DNA of 64,000 nucleotides, taken from NCBI GenBank assembly GCA_037976565.1, contig CP137675.1, positions 16,788,992 through 16,852,991 of the forward strand, given 5' to 3'. The first letter of the stretch is position 1; each line of letters opens with the position of its first letter. This document shows positions 46,301 to 59,128 of this stretch, in pieces. The position numbers and the translations under genes were made by a program. This DNA comes from Mesocentrotus franciscanus (Eukaryota > Echinodermata > Echinoidea > Camarodonta > Strongylocentrotidae). The notes below the pieces were generated by a model. The model was not told the DNA's origin and did not search any database. It was given only the letters and a program-made list of their open reading frames with translations.

Positions 46301-49300
46301 GTGGTTGAGGTGGATGTAAACACCTCAAGATATAAAAACTTCACAAACAGGTTTTGTGTTTGTCTGCCAACTTAATGCAAAGCTTTGCCAAATTGGGCTT
46401 CTTCCTTCAATTCTGCTCCACTTTCTTCTCAATCTGGTGCTAAATCTAAAAGCTAACATGGAGAGAAGAATCGAGTCACCGTGGCAGTGAATGGCTCAAT
46501 GGGAATCAGAAAGTCCTCTCCCGTATCTTTATTCTTTTTTTCATGCATCCCAAATTTGGTTTGATTGTTCTCAACCTGTGATCTCGCCTATTTGCTGGAT
46601 TGCCCATACCAGTTTCGCCGGAGTTGAGGAGAAAAAATAATCTCCCACTCTTAAGAGAGGACCTTAGCATGACAATAGGCCGTATTTAATCAAGGATTCA
46701 CCATTCGCCCCAATCTTATGTAAAAGGGTTTAATCTTGCGAGCTATCATCCCTTCAAATTTCTTCCTGCTTTGAATAAGCAAACCACCGGTAGCCCTCTT
46801 ACTTTTTTGCCACTGTATCCAGTTGAGATGAATAGATGGTGTTTACTTCCACTTGGTCTGGTTTCGTTTGCTCAAGTTCCTGAGGCTATTCCAGAACTCA
46901 ATCTAACCTGCATATCAAAAGAGCTTTCACTGCCGGAGAGAAGACAGAAACACTAAATGAGAAAGAATTACTTTTCTGTGAAAGGGAGAGATGTAAGGGA
47001 ACAAAAGAGGTTTAGTAAAAGAGGAAATACCTTGGCTTGGTATAAAAACACTTGTGTATCAAATGAAAGGATGCTTAGTAGATCTTAAAGTGGTGGTAAG
47101 GAGCAAGATGAAGTAATATCGTTTAGATCAATAAAGGAATAGATTGATTAGTTTCGAGAACAAGTTTGTGGCATTTGCGAGGCATTGATGGTTTATTGTA
47201 AGATTATTTTTGCACCTGTGTACTCTAATTGATTCTGTCGTTCGGGCGTTTAAGAAGTCCCTTGTCCTTTAAAAATGTAAGATACTTACTTATCTTTTCA
47301 AAGAGAAAGTCAGGAAATCCTCTTTTTCCCAAAATTTCTTAGATTGCATTTGTCCTTTTTGTCAGTCTGCCACTGAGACCAAACAAGTATTTTGCATTAC
47401 ATTTGATTTGAATTAACTCTTGACAAAGAGGCCAGTTACATGAATAATAAAATGTAATTAGTAGAATTTAATTTTTTTGTGGTTTATATTCATCCTATAT
47501 TTATTCTTTTGCAGATAAATAGGTGTCGTTTATTTATCTAATGATATATATTGTTTTAAAAAGTGGATGCCTATATGGATAAAATCGGTGTCTTCTGAAA
47601 TTCTGTGTCATCCTCTAAACATTTGACACAATAGGGATGTGATACGAATGTGGAAAATAGAACTTTCAATTTTATAAAGCAGGCAGTGTTTGAATTTTAA
47701 AATTTTTGATTCCGTTGATAACCTTTTGGTAATGCATACGTCAGCAGTATGCCTTCAGTATTGAATGTTTTGACTTGAATGTTTTGACACTAAGAGAGTA
47801 TATAGAGAGAGAGAGAGAGAGAGTATGAAATAAATGGAATCAGAGAAAAGGAAATAAGTATAAAGTAGATACTGTCACTGATGCGTGATGCACATTAAAG
47901 AGAAACTAAGAATGATGAGAGGGGGTGATAGAGAGGAAGAGGAGTCCAACTAATATTGTGGGAAATTCTCTCCAAATTCCCACTTCAACGATAATCCTCA
48001 TTGCCAAAAGTATGGTATTAAGTAGACCAAGACATACGTTCGAGGCTAATTCTGTGGTTATCGATCAAAGCTTCCTGGTTTATACAGTGTAATTGAAAAG
48101 GAAATCAAGCAGAAATCAATAGATTCCACTCTCAATCCCTTCAATTGATCTTTTACATGCAATGAACTTGTCCAAGTTTCTAAGCAGATGAATGGATAAT
48201 TGATTTTCGTAGGAAGAGCAGGGAATTAAATTAATCCTTATACTGATGGGAAAGTAACAGTTGCCCTCTATTCCTTGTTCTTATTCTCTTCTCTTCAATA
48301 GTTTAATCCTCTAACTGAAAAAAACTCTATCCCAGTTTAATCTCTCTTTTGATAGGGGAATCCATAGAAGGAGGGGGGTACGTATGTTTCATCAAAAAGA
48401 TATGACCCTGTCAATGGCACTCACTGAATTGGTAAATCCTCAATCTATCCGTTTCAGTTTTCAGATTATAGTGAGTTTGTTGTCCAGCAATTCTTCCACT
48501 TGATATTACATCCTTACATTTTATTTTTAAATTCTAATTCTAATTAAGATATGATTCTTGAATTACGTCATCATTTGTTTATGTAGAAATTAACAGGTTT
48601 TGAAGGAAAAAATAGATACCCCTCATTCTTAATTTATTAATGCAGTACTTTTACCTGCACATTTGAAAAGTTACCATTTACTCCTCTCTTACATCAAAAC
48701 AAATTAGCTAAATCTTCATGAGTCATACTATACAAACGTTTTAGCCTTATTTGGTAAAAGGTTATTCTGCCTCATGTAGTTATACATGTATCTCTTTTGA
48801 ATAGTTCAATTGATTGAACTAGATAATAATGTTTTACATAGATAATATTGCTTTCATATACTAAAGATCCAAAGTTTTGCAAACACGTATATACCTTCAA
48901 GTATTCATCGTTTTAGGGTAAGAAGGTAATTAACTATGTGTCTAAAGATATGGATTTATGCTCTTCTTGCTCTTAGCAGGTATATTCATATTATATTTAT
49001 TAATAAGTTTACATGTTTATAGGTTGAAATACTTTCTTGAATCCCTCCATCATCTACAGATAATATACAATTTGCAACTGAATTATTCATACCCCATATC
49101 AAGTTTTATAATTTTTCAAGGATGTGGAAAATAGATTTGTCCCGATGTATGTGTCTTGAGAATGTGACATATTAAAGCTTACATCTAACAGTGTTCAACA
49201 AAGGTCCTTATTCAACCAGTCCATTATTTATTCTCATGATTCTTGAGTTACGAAAAACACACCAAAAACATCAATTTGACAAGGGGTATGAACAATTTCG

Positions 49301-52300
49301 TTGTTAACTGTAGCCCCATAATACGTGTAAAGTCATTTCAGAAAGGTGCATGTTGGCAAATTGGTACAAATTGACTAATTTTCAGACTGACTTAGCACAT
49401 GTCTGCACAGTACACACCTGTGCATTGAAGACTTGAGGGCAGCCTTTGATCGGGGACCTAAGTAGTAATACTTGGCTCATAAGGAGATAAATCCTCCCCA
49501 GGGGATGAGGTGGTGCTATGATTTAGAAGGGAGGAAAGAGAGATTAAGGGCTCCTCTTTAACTTGATATCCTATGATGAAAACCATTATGTGGAAGTTGC
49601 ATGAAAAATGATTACGGGGCACAAGAGACCTGCTAGAGATGGTCTTGGAATTCAGACTTCAGGTCATTTTCAAAACATGATTCATTGTTTTATTGCGCTC
49701 TATTTTGTCTAATCTTGTCGTGTCCTTTTCTTTAATTTTAAATTGTCATGTTCACATCATCTGTTCCTTTCAGCCTGTCTTAATGTATTCACTTGTTTGC
49801 TTTTCTTTAAAAACAAACAATTCTTATCCCCTTATTTATCTATATTTTCTTGTTGTTATTCACCTAATTTTCCTTTTTCTTTTCCCCTCCATCTGTTGTC
49901 TTAATTTTCCAATTTCATTTTTCTTATTTTCGATCTACATTTCTTCATATTCTCATCTTGTACTGCTAAAATTGTTATTCCTCTCCATGCAAAACATAAA
50001 GAATTCTTTTTTTGCACAGAGTTGTGAAAAAAACATGTTTGGTACGATTCAGAAACATCTTAAAGGCATCGTTTAACAATGTTAAATCTGAGATACACGG
50101 CCCTACGTGTTATCAGTGTCTGTGATATGGTGTAATATTGAAAGAGAAGGATGAGTTCTGGGAAGAGGTGAAAAATAATTTGTGAGCGTTATCATTGTTA
50201 TTATGCAAGTCTGGAAGAACATCAGATAAAAATGTTCCCTGAAACGCATGGCTCTTCAAATGCTTTCATATTCTAAATATGACATGTAACAACATAAAAA
50301 TCGGGACAGATTTTCATGCCACATGTTCGTGTAGCCCCATATACATCTTTCTGTGTACAGTGATTGTAACTTTATCAAGACTGGGCCAAATTTTTTTATC
50401 ATTTTGATGATTCCAGAACCTGGCAGTACACACTAATACTTATATGCTAGATGATCAACCTTTTCTGATCGATTCCACACCGTTTCTTTCACAATGCAAT
50501 TGCATGACCAGAACTCAACTTTATCTTGAAGCCCTAAAAAAATCGGGCTTCAAAATGATCAAGTGCCTCAAAAAAGTAAAAATCTTTGAGTGACCGGTTT
50601 TACCATACTCGTTTTCCCCAATAGACTCCAGTGTTATGAAAACCGTTAGGAAAACGCAAAATTTTGTTTCGATTTCCAATCATAAATATCTTGATAATCA
50701 GACAGGCCATCGGCTTGTAAAAGTCATGGGGTTCCTGACTGACCTAAAAGTTTATAGTTATCATTGCAGCATGAGCTAAATCCAGGATTTTGTTTCAGAA
50801 TCTGAGACAAAGTTACCGGATCCCTTTAATGTCCTGTGTTGTAAATGTGTTAATTATTTGAGAGGTTCGTATTTTTTAAATGATTTACATTGATCATTGT
50901 AGAGACTAAAGCGGAAATATGGAAGCAAAATGTTAGCTCAGAAAGGTCACAGTACAAAGAGAGAAACAAACAAGACAAACAAAGAATCGTCAGTTTTAGA
51001 AGTGAAAACAATCAATGAATCCTGGATAATTCTAAAGGAAAATGGCCACAGTCCTCATAAATTTGATTTTATCATTGATTGATAATATTCTTAAGAAATG
51101 TACATATTTTCCATAAGTAAATCAGTATGAAATCTAACCCTGTGAAGAATCTGTCTTGAGCAAATGGAGTCTAGATTTCTAGACTACGATATGGCGGAAG
51201 GGAAGGTGATTCGCTAGTTTTCAGCATTCTGAGTAAATAAAATACAAAGCCCCTTCTTTAACTGCTCTCCTCTGGATCTTCTAACCAGCCAGGACCCGGG
51301 GCATTTGGGTGTTTCTTGAGATTGCCACGCCCATCTTGGGTATATGGTTCTGATTAATTCTGGGTGATGGCGACGTATTGTGGTTGTTTGTCATCAAGAC
51401 AACTAATTCTCCTCATCTCCTGGCAATCTGGTGATTGGACATAGGGTCATTATGAGATTAATTTCAAGCAAAATTGGTAATGATTACCAGGTATCCTGTT
51501 TTTAATTTAATTATTTGAGACAAGAGCGCTGGACAGACATGAGACAGCCTACTAATGTTATATGGTTTCAAAGAAAGGAAATGATTGGAGAGTTTTGAAC
51601 AAAACATCAGCGCAACAGTCATCAGTTTTCTTGACATAAATTGAGTATTCCAGCGTGATAAATCAAAGAGTTAAGCAAGGATTATTTCTGAAATATTGTT
51701 TAGTGCAGTGAGGGAGACATAAGGAATTAATTGAGACAAGAGAATAACGAGGAACATAATTATGAAGAATTGGTATACAAAAGAATGGTAACAGGGGAGA
51801 AAGTTTGAAGTTTTGTTTTGGGTGATTATTCTTTAATCAAAAAAATTGTTTTAATTCATGATGAATCTTGGGGAAAAAATGTAGTGTGGTAGTTCGTAGC
51901 AACCAAAAAGTGCAAAAAATATATTCAATATTGTGTAGATATTCTGTCGATAGGTTAGGCATGGAATAGAGCCGGTTTCCTTGCCAAGGACCGGGTTGTT
52001 AGGATTCTAATACAAGACGTCAAGCATCCTCATGCATGCAAGATTGGCATTCATGTAACCAAGTGGGCGTATATGATATATCACGAAGACCTCTTATACC
52101 AACATTCATGTTACATCCCCCAGGTGATATTATGATTATTATTATTATTGTTTTGCTCTTTAAAAAAAAAGCAGCATCCTCTTTATGAGTGTGGTGAGGG
52201 ACGATTTCCTCGAACACATGGCGGGGGAAGATAAGACATAGATTTTCCTCTGCTCTTAGCTTTATCGGAAGTCGGTGAGGTTGGAACGTTGAAAACAGTC

Positions 52301-55300
52301 CTATTAAGAGAACCAAAATCTGATTCTTGAAGACGACTAGGTATCGGAAGGTGAAGGAGAGGAAGAGAGAAGAGAGATCAAGACTTACGAGGACGTAGTA
52401 ATAATATGTGGACAGCCCGGCTCGTAGCGCCTGCCTTTGATGACAAAATAATAATTGACTTGAAAAGGGGAGAAGGCTTGTCTTTCTAAAGTGTAATTCA
52501 CATCGTGTTCTTTGATGCATTGGATGAAAGGAAAGCGTAACTGAAAAAATGACCCATTTACATGATTTAGAGCACATTCTGGAGATTTCATTATTGAAGG
52601 GGATATGATATAGTCTACCTGGTGTAATAAAGTAAACTAAGTCAATAAGTACATCCCTTTTGTTTAACCCTTCTATGAGAATAGAGACCATACAGTTATT
52701 CAATGTTTCCTACGAATTCAACCAATGAGTTACTACAACATACTGTTTGAAACCTTCACTTTAACCCTCCCTCATGGGAATACTTTCTATTTTAATTTGA
52801 AAACTTTATGTTTTACATTTTCTCATGTATGTTTTTCTTATCAACTCGCTCCATAACATCAAATATAAGTGGTGCATCGATGATAAGGAAATAGTCCAAT
52901 TATAGCTGCTCTGCCAGTCTTTATTGTCCTTTGTAAAATAGAGGATTAAGTCTACCCTTGACTGATTAGAAACCAACTTGAACCACAAATTAACATTCGC
53001 AAATAAAACCAATGTGAACATGGAGAGTTTTCAACAGGTAGGACACGATAGAGATCATGTTCGGAAAAATGGAGGTAATCATAAACCCTTACTTAATAGG
53101 AAGTACGCACAGGTTGGTACGATGAAAACCTGTCATTGATATGAGAGCTTAAAATGGCTACTGGCTCCATTCTGAACTTATTCAGTTTCAGAATCCCTCG
53201 TAGCTCTTGTGACGGAGATAGTATGATGATGTTTTTTATGGCATTGGAATCTTAAAGAAAGGTCACACGTTTCTTTCCTCCCAAGGTGTAGATTAGTTAA
53301 TCAGATCTTTCTTTTTTAAAGCCATTTTAGTTTGCCTTTGTTGGTCATGTGTTCATTCTTAAGATTTTAGTACTAATCAGTTTCCCAACACCTACATGCT
53401 ATGACGTTTAAAGAATAAAATGATACTCTTGTATCTCAATTTTTTGTTCAACTGCGGTATTAAAACTATTGCAGATATACAGGGCTATTTTGGGCTAATT
53501 GTTTTTTTTAACAAAGAAGCCCCAAATGATTTAGCTTATTTTCCAAATGACTTGTTTATTAACTTCCATCATAGTCCTGTAGAATGCCGCGTCTGTCCTT
53601 CGAGGAGAACATAAGCATGTTGACCAGAATTAGATAAACAATAAAACGAAAATCAATGACTGAGCCGTACCCGCAAACACCAAGCAGAAACAAGTGCAAA
53701 TAAAAGATGGGAGAAAATGTCAATGCGTATTGAAAAGACGGTTTGTATGTGACAGATGTAGAGGTTGTTATTCATTGTTAGGGAACATATGTCAGGGATT
53801 CTCAGTGAATGGTCAGTGAGGGGGGTATTGATGGGTCAATACAATAGGGACAAGGAGATAAGCCATTAGAATTAAAAATGAGGGACAAAGACGTTACAAG
53901 GAAAAGGGCACCCAGGTATTGTCAATAGGAGTTGTAAATATCGCCCCGGGCTATCTCCACCAACATCAATTTTTCATCGACCGTTGCCATTGTCGCGATG
54001 GTTTGATGCTGGCTGATTCGTTGACCAGGATTTCGTCACACGTCAATACGAAGACAACAGAGAATAAATCGCCCCGGGCAAGGGATTTATTTCACTGGGT
54101 GATATTCATTAGCAGGCTAGAGATAGGGAAGGGGTGGCGAATCTATATCGGGTGCAGGATGGTGATGACGGGGGAAGGGGGGTGGGAATCCTAAGTGGCA
54201 ACGGGAATTGATATCAAAACATGTTCACAACAATTATAGCTCCCTTGTGGCAGGCATGTTATATTAATAAAGCTTTCAGAGATCAATAGTCAACCAATAT
54301 CTCAGCATGCAGTCAGCACGTTCTTGACACAGAGCACGGCCAGAGCAACGGGAGAACAAAGGGCCGAGCTGTGACGGAATTTGTAGGGTGACAAAAAAAA
54401 AATCTACCTTGCTTGCCTTTGTCTTGGCGGGTTTTAAGTGGCCATGCATTATATCGAAGATGTACAATTAGCAGAACTTCCTGTATCAATGCAAATGAAT
54501 TAGGCCTTTGATATACAATTTCCACCTCCCTTATCGGAGACAATACTTCTGCTTTATGCAGCTTTTCCTGCTGTTGCGTTCCAGTGATTAGATTTACTGC
54601 TTGTGTTCCTAGCCCCATATTCCTGGCATCCTTTCCACTCATTATTTTCAAGTACATGCGGCAATTTGAGCAATCATCAAGCACTAATGCATAAGCCATC
54701 CCAAGGTGTTTACCAACGCTGTAATGTAGATTGGATTTCTAAATTATGCTTCGTTTTATCTTGTCATCACATCATATCCCAGCGTGAAAGCTCTAATTGA
54801 AACACTTAATTTGAACGAGATGGATTCTGTTTTCCTACTAGTCATTGCTCGCTTGCTTAAAGTGTTGTTTTGTAACCAATTCGAGATTAAATGTAAATCG
54901 GGAAGACCTTTTTTCTTCTTCTTCCAAATCACTTTTTTCTGTTTCTTCCTTCCTTCTCATTTTTTCTTTCTCTCTTTCTCCCCCCCTCTCTCTCTCTCTT
55001 TGATATAATGTCCACGTCCCTAATCTCTTTCTCTTTCTCATTTTTTCTCTTTCTTCCACCCCTTACTCTCTCTCTCTCTCCCCCTCTCGCTCTCTCCTTG
55101 CTCTTAGTAATACTCTAATCTCTTTTAATTTCTCAAATACCTCTCTTTGAACCATTTTCGATGTATTCTCTTTCTCATCCTCCCCATCCACCCCCAATCC
55201 ATTACTCTCACCTATTTTGTCACTTTCTCTCTTGTTTGACATTTTTCTTTCACTATCTCTCGTTCTTTCTCTTTCTTGCCATACTTGTCTTCCATTTAGG

Positions 55301-57780
55301 GGATTATCCAACACTGTTTCATCTCTCCCTTTTTTCTTCTCTTTCTTCTATTTCTTTATCAAATAAAGGGGTTTAAGTATCCTTTATCTCACGTGTACAG
55401 TTTCAACTGATATTCAGTTTTATGTGCAGAAACTGTTGGGAGTTCAATTTTAAAATCCAGAACGAACGCTGTTTAATTTAGACCTATTCTTACAAAAGGG
55501 AATTTACTGTTCATAGTATAATCTTTTAAAGTTTATTTTAATAATTTTATTGATGTGAATAATGATATTCATAATTATGTACTTGTACTAAATTAGTTAA
55601 GAAAGGTTACTATGTAGTTACTTTCTTTAAATTGATTTAGTAGAATGGAATTTGTGGGTGTTTTGTATAGAGGCTGATTTTTTTGACCCAGTAATAATTA
55701 GATTTCCTGTTGAAATAGAACGTTCTTTCTGTGGGCTCTCTTTTTTCAATACTTTACGAAAATAGTACCTTTCCATTGTTATTATTATGATTTAGAATGT
55801 TGTGAATAGAAATGTTTATAGAATGAACTAATTCCTTTTTATTTGAATTATATTTCTCACTTGATTTGTTTAATTCATATTTAAAAAAATATATATATTA
55901 TGTCTACTTAAGGATTTGAACACCTGTATGTAACTTTTAATATAAAAGGCAAACTTGCAATTTAGATTTGTAGCAAGCATCATGATAATCACGACCTGCC
56001 GCATGGTGAGGTCCATCTTCTGAAAATAATCCAGTCTGAGAAGATTTACAAAAGTAAAATGAAACACAAGTTTATTCCTAAAGCTGCCAGGTGCACTAAG
56101 TGATTTTCCTTCCCTAGTTTCCATGTTGTATATCACTTGTGATACAAACAGTTTGAGTTGTGGACTCATGGTGAAACACATGTATGTTCTTTTTTTTTTA
56201 CTAGAGCTCTTTTTTTAAATTGTTGTATCCAGATTTTTAGAAAGGTTTTCTAGAACACTTTTGAAGCCATCAATAGCTAAATTGCTCTCTACTCATTTTA
56301 CTTATTTTTTTCTCCACAAATTGCATTTATCTTGTGATTAAAGTTGAATGAAAAAAAATCCAACAAAATTTATTTCGAACAATAATTTAATAATTCGTAT
56401 GTTCTTTTTTTAACCTTTGTACTTTTCAGGCACACCTGTTAACAGGATTCCCATCATGGCTAAACAAGTCTTGGATTTGTATGAACTCTATAACTTAGTG
56501 GTTGCCAAGGGTGGCTTAGTGGAAGTTATCAATAAGAAGCAATGGAGAGAGATAACGAAAGGACTTAACCTACCAGCATCTATCACTAGCGCTGCTTTCA
56601 CACTGAGAACACAGTAAGAATTCTAATTTAACTCTTAATATTCCACTCAAATAATCTCCTGTGTCACAATGTATTTATCATGGGATACTGCTATACCAAA
56701 GGCTTCAAGATTATTCAACAGTTTCCAGTGCAAGATTAATCTATACCGGTGTATAGATCAGTGGGGTCATGGAGTTAATCAAAATTGGAAATGGGTGATT
56801 TCTGCAAAGCCATTGTGTTGCACAAAGCAGTCCTTCCATCCATTGGTGCCTATCGTTTTGTGAAAAATTGCACACATGGCTAATGAGTGACCGTACAGAG
56901 ACGCTAAGAAAGCAACCAAAGTGTTAACCCTTTGAAAATGACATATTTTCCTTTAATACACGTATTTATAGGTCTTTGTTAAATGAAATATAACAAAAAT
57001 AACATTCAAAGGGTTACAGGATAAATCAATAATTTCATAGGTTTATTTAAGTTGCAATTTAGCAGTTAAGTAAGAATTGAAATCCGTTGTACATGCATGT
57101 ATATTGACTCTAACGTGTTTGGATAAAGCAAATCAGAGAACTTCAAGCAAAAAAAATATCTTGTTTGTATGTGAAAAGAGAAATTTACTCGTTTTTATTA
57201 CATGTTTTCTCAAAGTCTTGATGAAATGACATACAAATCAACATTTACATCTACAGTTAAGAATAAAAGTATTTGATATAGTTTTGTTTTTATTGGTTGA
57301 GTTTGCTTCATAGCACAGAATAAAATGCCCATTCAATTAGTCTGTAATAGGCGAAACAAAACAAAACAGAGATTGTTTAGCTATTCCACAAGGATATGAT
57401 CTGTTCAGACCTCAATAGAAGATCAAGAACTTGTTTTTATGGAATGTTTGACATCTACACTGCACCAAACAATAGGGATACATTTTGTTAATGCTTTGAA
57501 TGATTCCATTCCAGGTATATGAAATATCTCTACCCATACGAGTGTGAGAAGAAGAGTCTGAGCTCCCCTTCAGAGCTTCAGTCTGCCATCGATGGTAACA
57601 GACGAGAGGGGCGTCGGCCATCATACCACAGCCCTCACATGCACCCACGTGGACCCTCCCTGGCATACCACCATGGGTTAGATCTACACACCCCTTCTGG
57701 TTCTCCTCCGCCTACCATGATACCACACCCATCGCGTATCCCTACTCTACCACCGAGATTATCACCTTCTACGTCACCAA
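40331..57780 (+). CDS. dri: ARID3/dead ringer transcription factor, 5' part
   Basis: Nuclear AT-rich DNA-binding protein. Exons: 40331-40333 (only the ATG), 40933-41777, 42373-42445, 56430-56613 and 57515-57780, with AG/GT borders; the gene runs off the right edge. Joining the ATG to exon 2 gives M-S-P-R-H-L-A-M-F-E-M-S in frame; a start at 40951 is the alternative. Exon 2 has an R/E/Q-rich helical stretch (repeated E-E-Q-R-R) and an acidic run. Near 41413 the frame shifts by one base: downstream it resumes as H-I-D-L-N-M-M-R-A-N-S. From E-W-S-F-E-E-Q-F-K-Q on (about residue 270) lies the ARID domain: L-Y-E-L, F-L-D-D-L-F-S-Y-M-Q-K-R-G-T-P-V, then D-L-Y-E-L-Y-N-L-V-V, G-G-L-V-E-V, W-R-E-I-T-K-G-L and Y-L-Y-P-Y-E. 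A Pro/Ser/His-rich part follows. The ARID3-specific REKLES region is not in the window. In sea urchins dri acts in skeletogenic mesoderm and oral ectoderm. Confidence 0.93.
42005..42024. repeat. Poly(A) tract
   Basis: Run of about 20 A in ARID3 intron 2. Confidence 0.8.
42446..44811 (+). other. Left part of ~14-kb ARID3 intron
   Basis: Begins at the donor GAG|GTAAGT. AT-rich, with a short (CA)n near 42735. No gene, RNA or repeat copy is recognised. Confidence 0.6.
44812..45055 (-). mobile_element. tRNA-derived SINE with L2-type tail
   Basis: On the minus strand: head GTGGAGTCGTGGTCTAGTG with box B GCGGTTCGAGTCCC, body GACCCAGGTGAGGTAAATGG and CCGGGGTAATAATGG, and a tail GAGCGCTATACAAG plus ATT units. 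The body is the same as in the SINE at 30862, while head and tail differ in detail. Confidence 0.8.
45056..49054. other. ARID3 intron, no gene recognised
   Basis: Mostly AT-rich sequence that looks single-copy. It has a (GA)n tract at 47803-47822. Short frames (for example 45157-45450 and 46771-46956) have no family resemblance. Confidence 0.5.
49055..49312. mobile_element. MITE family V copy
   Basis: Right end TCGTTGTTAACTGTA, left end TACAGATAATATACAA ... CAACTGAATTATTCATA. The inner part matches 22163-22400. Confidence 0.7.
50064..50825. mobile_element. TTAA-flanked MITE (family X), copy 2, interrupted
   Basis: Reverse match of 13728-14086, flanked by TTAA at 50060-50063 and 50826-50829. 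A family Y element (50143-50526) sits inside. Copy 1 shows the uninterrupted sequence AATATTGAAGCCCCC (reverse of 14000-14015). Confidence 0.85.
50143..50526. mobile_element. TTAA-type MITE (family Y), copy 3, 384 bp
   Basis: Inserted in the family X element, with TGAA on both sides (50139-50142 and 50527-50530), a one-base variant of TTAA. Same length and ends as 26579-26962. Confidence 0.85.
50830..53930. other. ARID3 intron, no gene recognised
   Basis: AT-rich. A 227-codon minus-strand open frame (52020-52703) includes poly-Ile from an ATT tract and shows no domain; it is not called as a gene. Confidence 0.5.
53930..54200. promoter_or_regulatory. GC-richer intronic block, possible enhancer
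   Basis: ATCGCCCCGGGC occurs twice in direct orientation (53940-53951 and 54068-54079) in otherwise AT-rich intron. Sox-like CCATTGT lies near 53988. No coding frame is convincing. Regulatory use is only suggested by composition and repetition. Confidence 0.25.
54201..56429. other. ARID3 intron, right part
   Basis: Pyrimidine-rich CTCTCT tracts at about 54900-55350; the rest is AT-rich with no gene. The intron ends at TTTTCAG before 56430. Confidence 0.6.
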
Positions 57781-58003
57781 GTAAGAAGACCAACCCTCTC
57801 TCTCAATTCATACTCTTCTGTGCCCCCTTCGCTTTCTCATACCTTTGTTTTTCTTTTTCTCTCCCTATCTTATCACTTTTAATCTTTCTCACTATAGATC
57901 TTTCTCCCCATCTCAATCACTTTTCTCTCTTCTTTCCTCTCTGTATATGAATAAATTCTCTTTGATTCTCACATTATCTCTTACCCCTCTCTCTCCCTCC
58001 CTC

Positions 58004-58058
<55 letters not shown>

Positions 58059-59128
58059 CTATCTCTCTCTGTGTCTATCTTTCTATTATTAGTCTCCATC
58101 TATCTCTCTTATCACAATTTTCTATCATTATTATATTTCTTTTCTATGTATCTATTTCTCTCTTTTTTCCCATACTGTCTTTATTTCCCTTTCTCTGACC
58201 CCATTTTTCCTTAGCTATTTCTCATTCTTTTGAAATAGTCAGTCCTTCTCTTCTTGTTTTTTTTTTAAATCTCTCTCTGCACTCCTGTTATCTCTTCTCC
58301 CTTTCGTTTTCTTCCATTTTCTTTTCAAATTATTTGCATTGGAAAGATCTTGCAAGAAACATATTGAAGTTAAACTGAAGTAGATCATCAAATTTCAATT
58401 TTTATGAAAAAAGTAATATATACATGTATATACGGAATTTTATCGCACGTAGGGCGATATAAATGATTTACATTCATCAGTGACAGCACGCGTCAGCGGC
58501 GGCGTTTCTTTTGGGATGAGTTTTAGCGGCATCTTGAGAGGAAACAATAACATCCCGACCCCCTTTGTTGTCAGCCGCGCGGTATCTTTCATGTGCGCGC
58601 AGCTATAAACGGAATTTGCGCGATGTATGTTTCGAATGTATGTATGGAATTCAATTAGCCGGGATGGATTGGGTTCCCACGGTGTTGGTGAGAGAATTCT
58701 CATTCACCTTGTGGATTTTGTAGAGGATGGATGTAGACATTAATCGGTGGCAAATTAATATAATTTAGTTGGGCTTTATTGAGCCTGAGGGAACTTCGTA
58801 CTGGAAAATTATTATACGTGGATTTCACATCGGATTTTAATAGAGGAAAAGTTTCAATTTAATTGGACTTGGTTCTACAGAGTATACGGCGTAGCGGATT
58901 GTTCATACTGGGACGTCTTCTCGGAATCTACAAAGGTACCTCCGAGAGGAAAGTTAAGTATGACGATTGTTTATCCATATTCACTTCTTTACGTTCGTAT
59001 AACCAGTATGAATTAATTGGTACATGTTTCATAAGGCGGACGAAGATCAACGATGTTAGATATCATTTTAATTTTGAACGAATAAATGGCATGGCAGTGA
59101 TTTGAATTAAGCCCTATTAAAGCGACTA
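57781..59128. other. Next ARID3 intron, left part
   Basis: From the donor CCAA|GTAAGA. A long pyrimidine tract at about 57950-58330 with (AT)n at 58042-58060. The block 58450-58720 is GC-richer and non-repetitive, with CTTTGTTGTC and AACAATAAC Sox/TCF-like sites. No gene. Confidence 0.55.

Noticed and set aside
52020..52703. 227-codon open frame on the minus strand
   Set aside because: Contains poly-Ile from an ATT tract, has no recognisable domain or signal, and lies in the ARID3 intron; likely chance.
42446..56429. A further gene inside the large ARID3 intron
   Set aside because: No pair of frames with splice borders and family resemblance was found; only repeats and AT-rich sequence.
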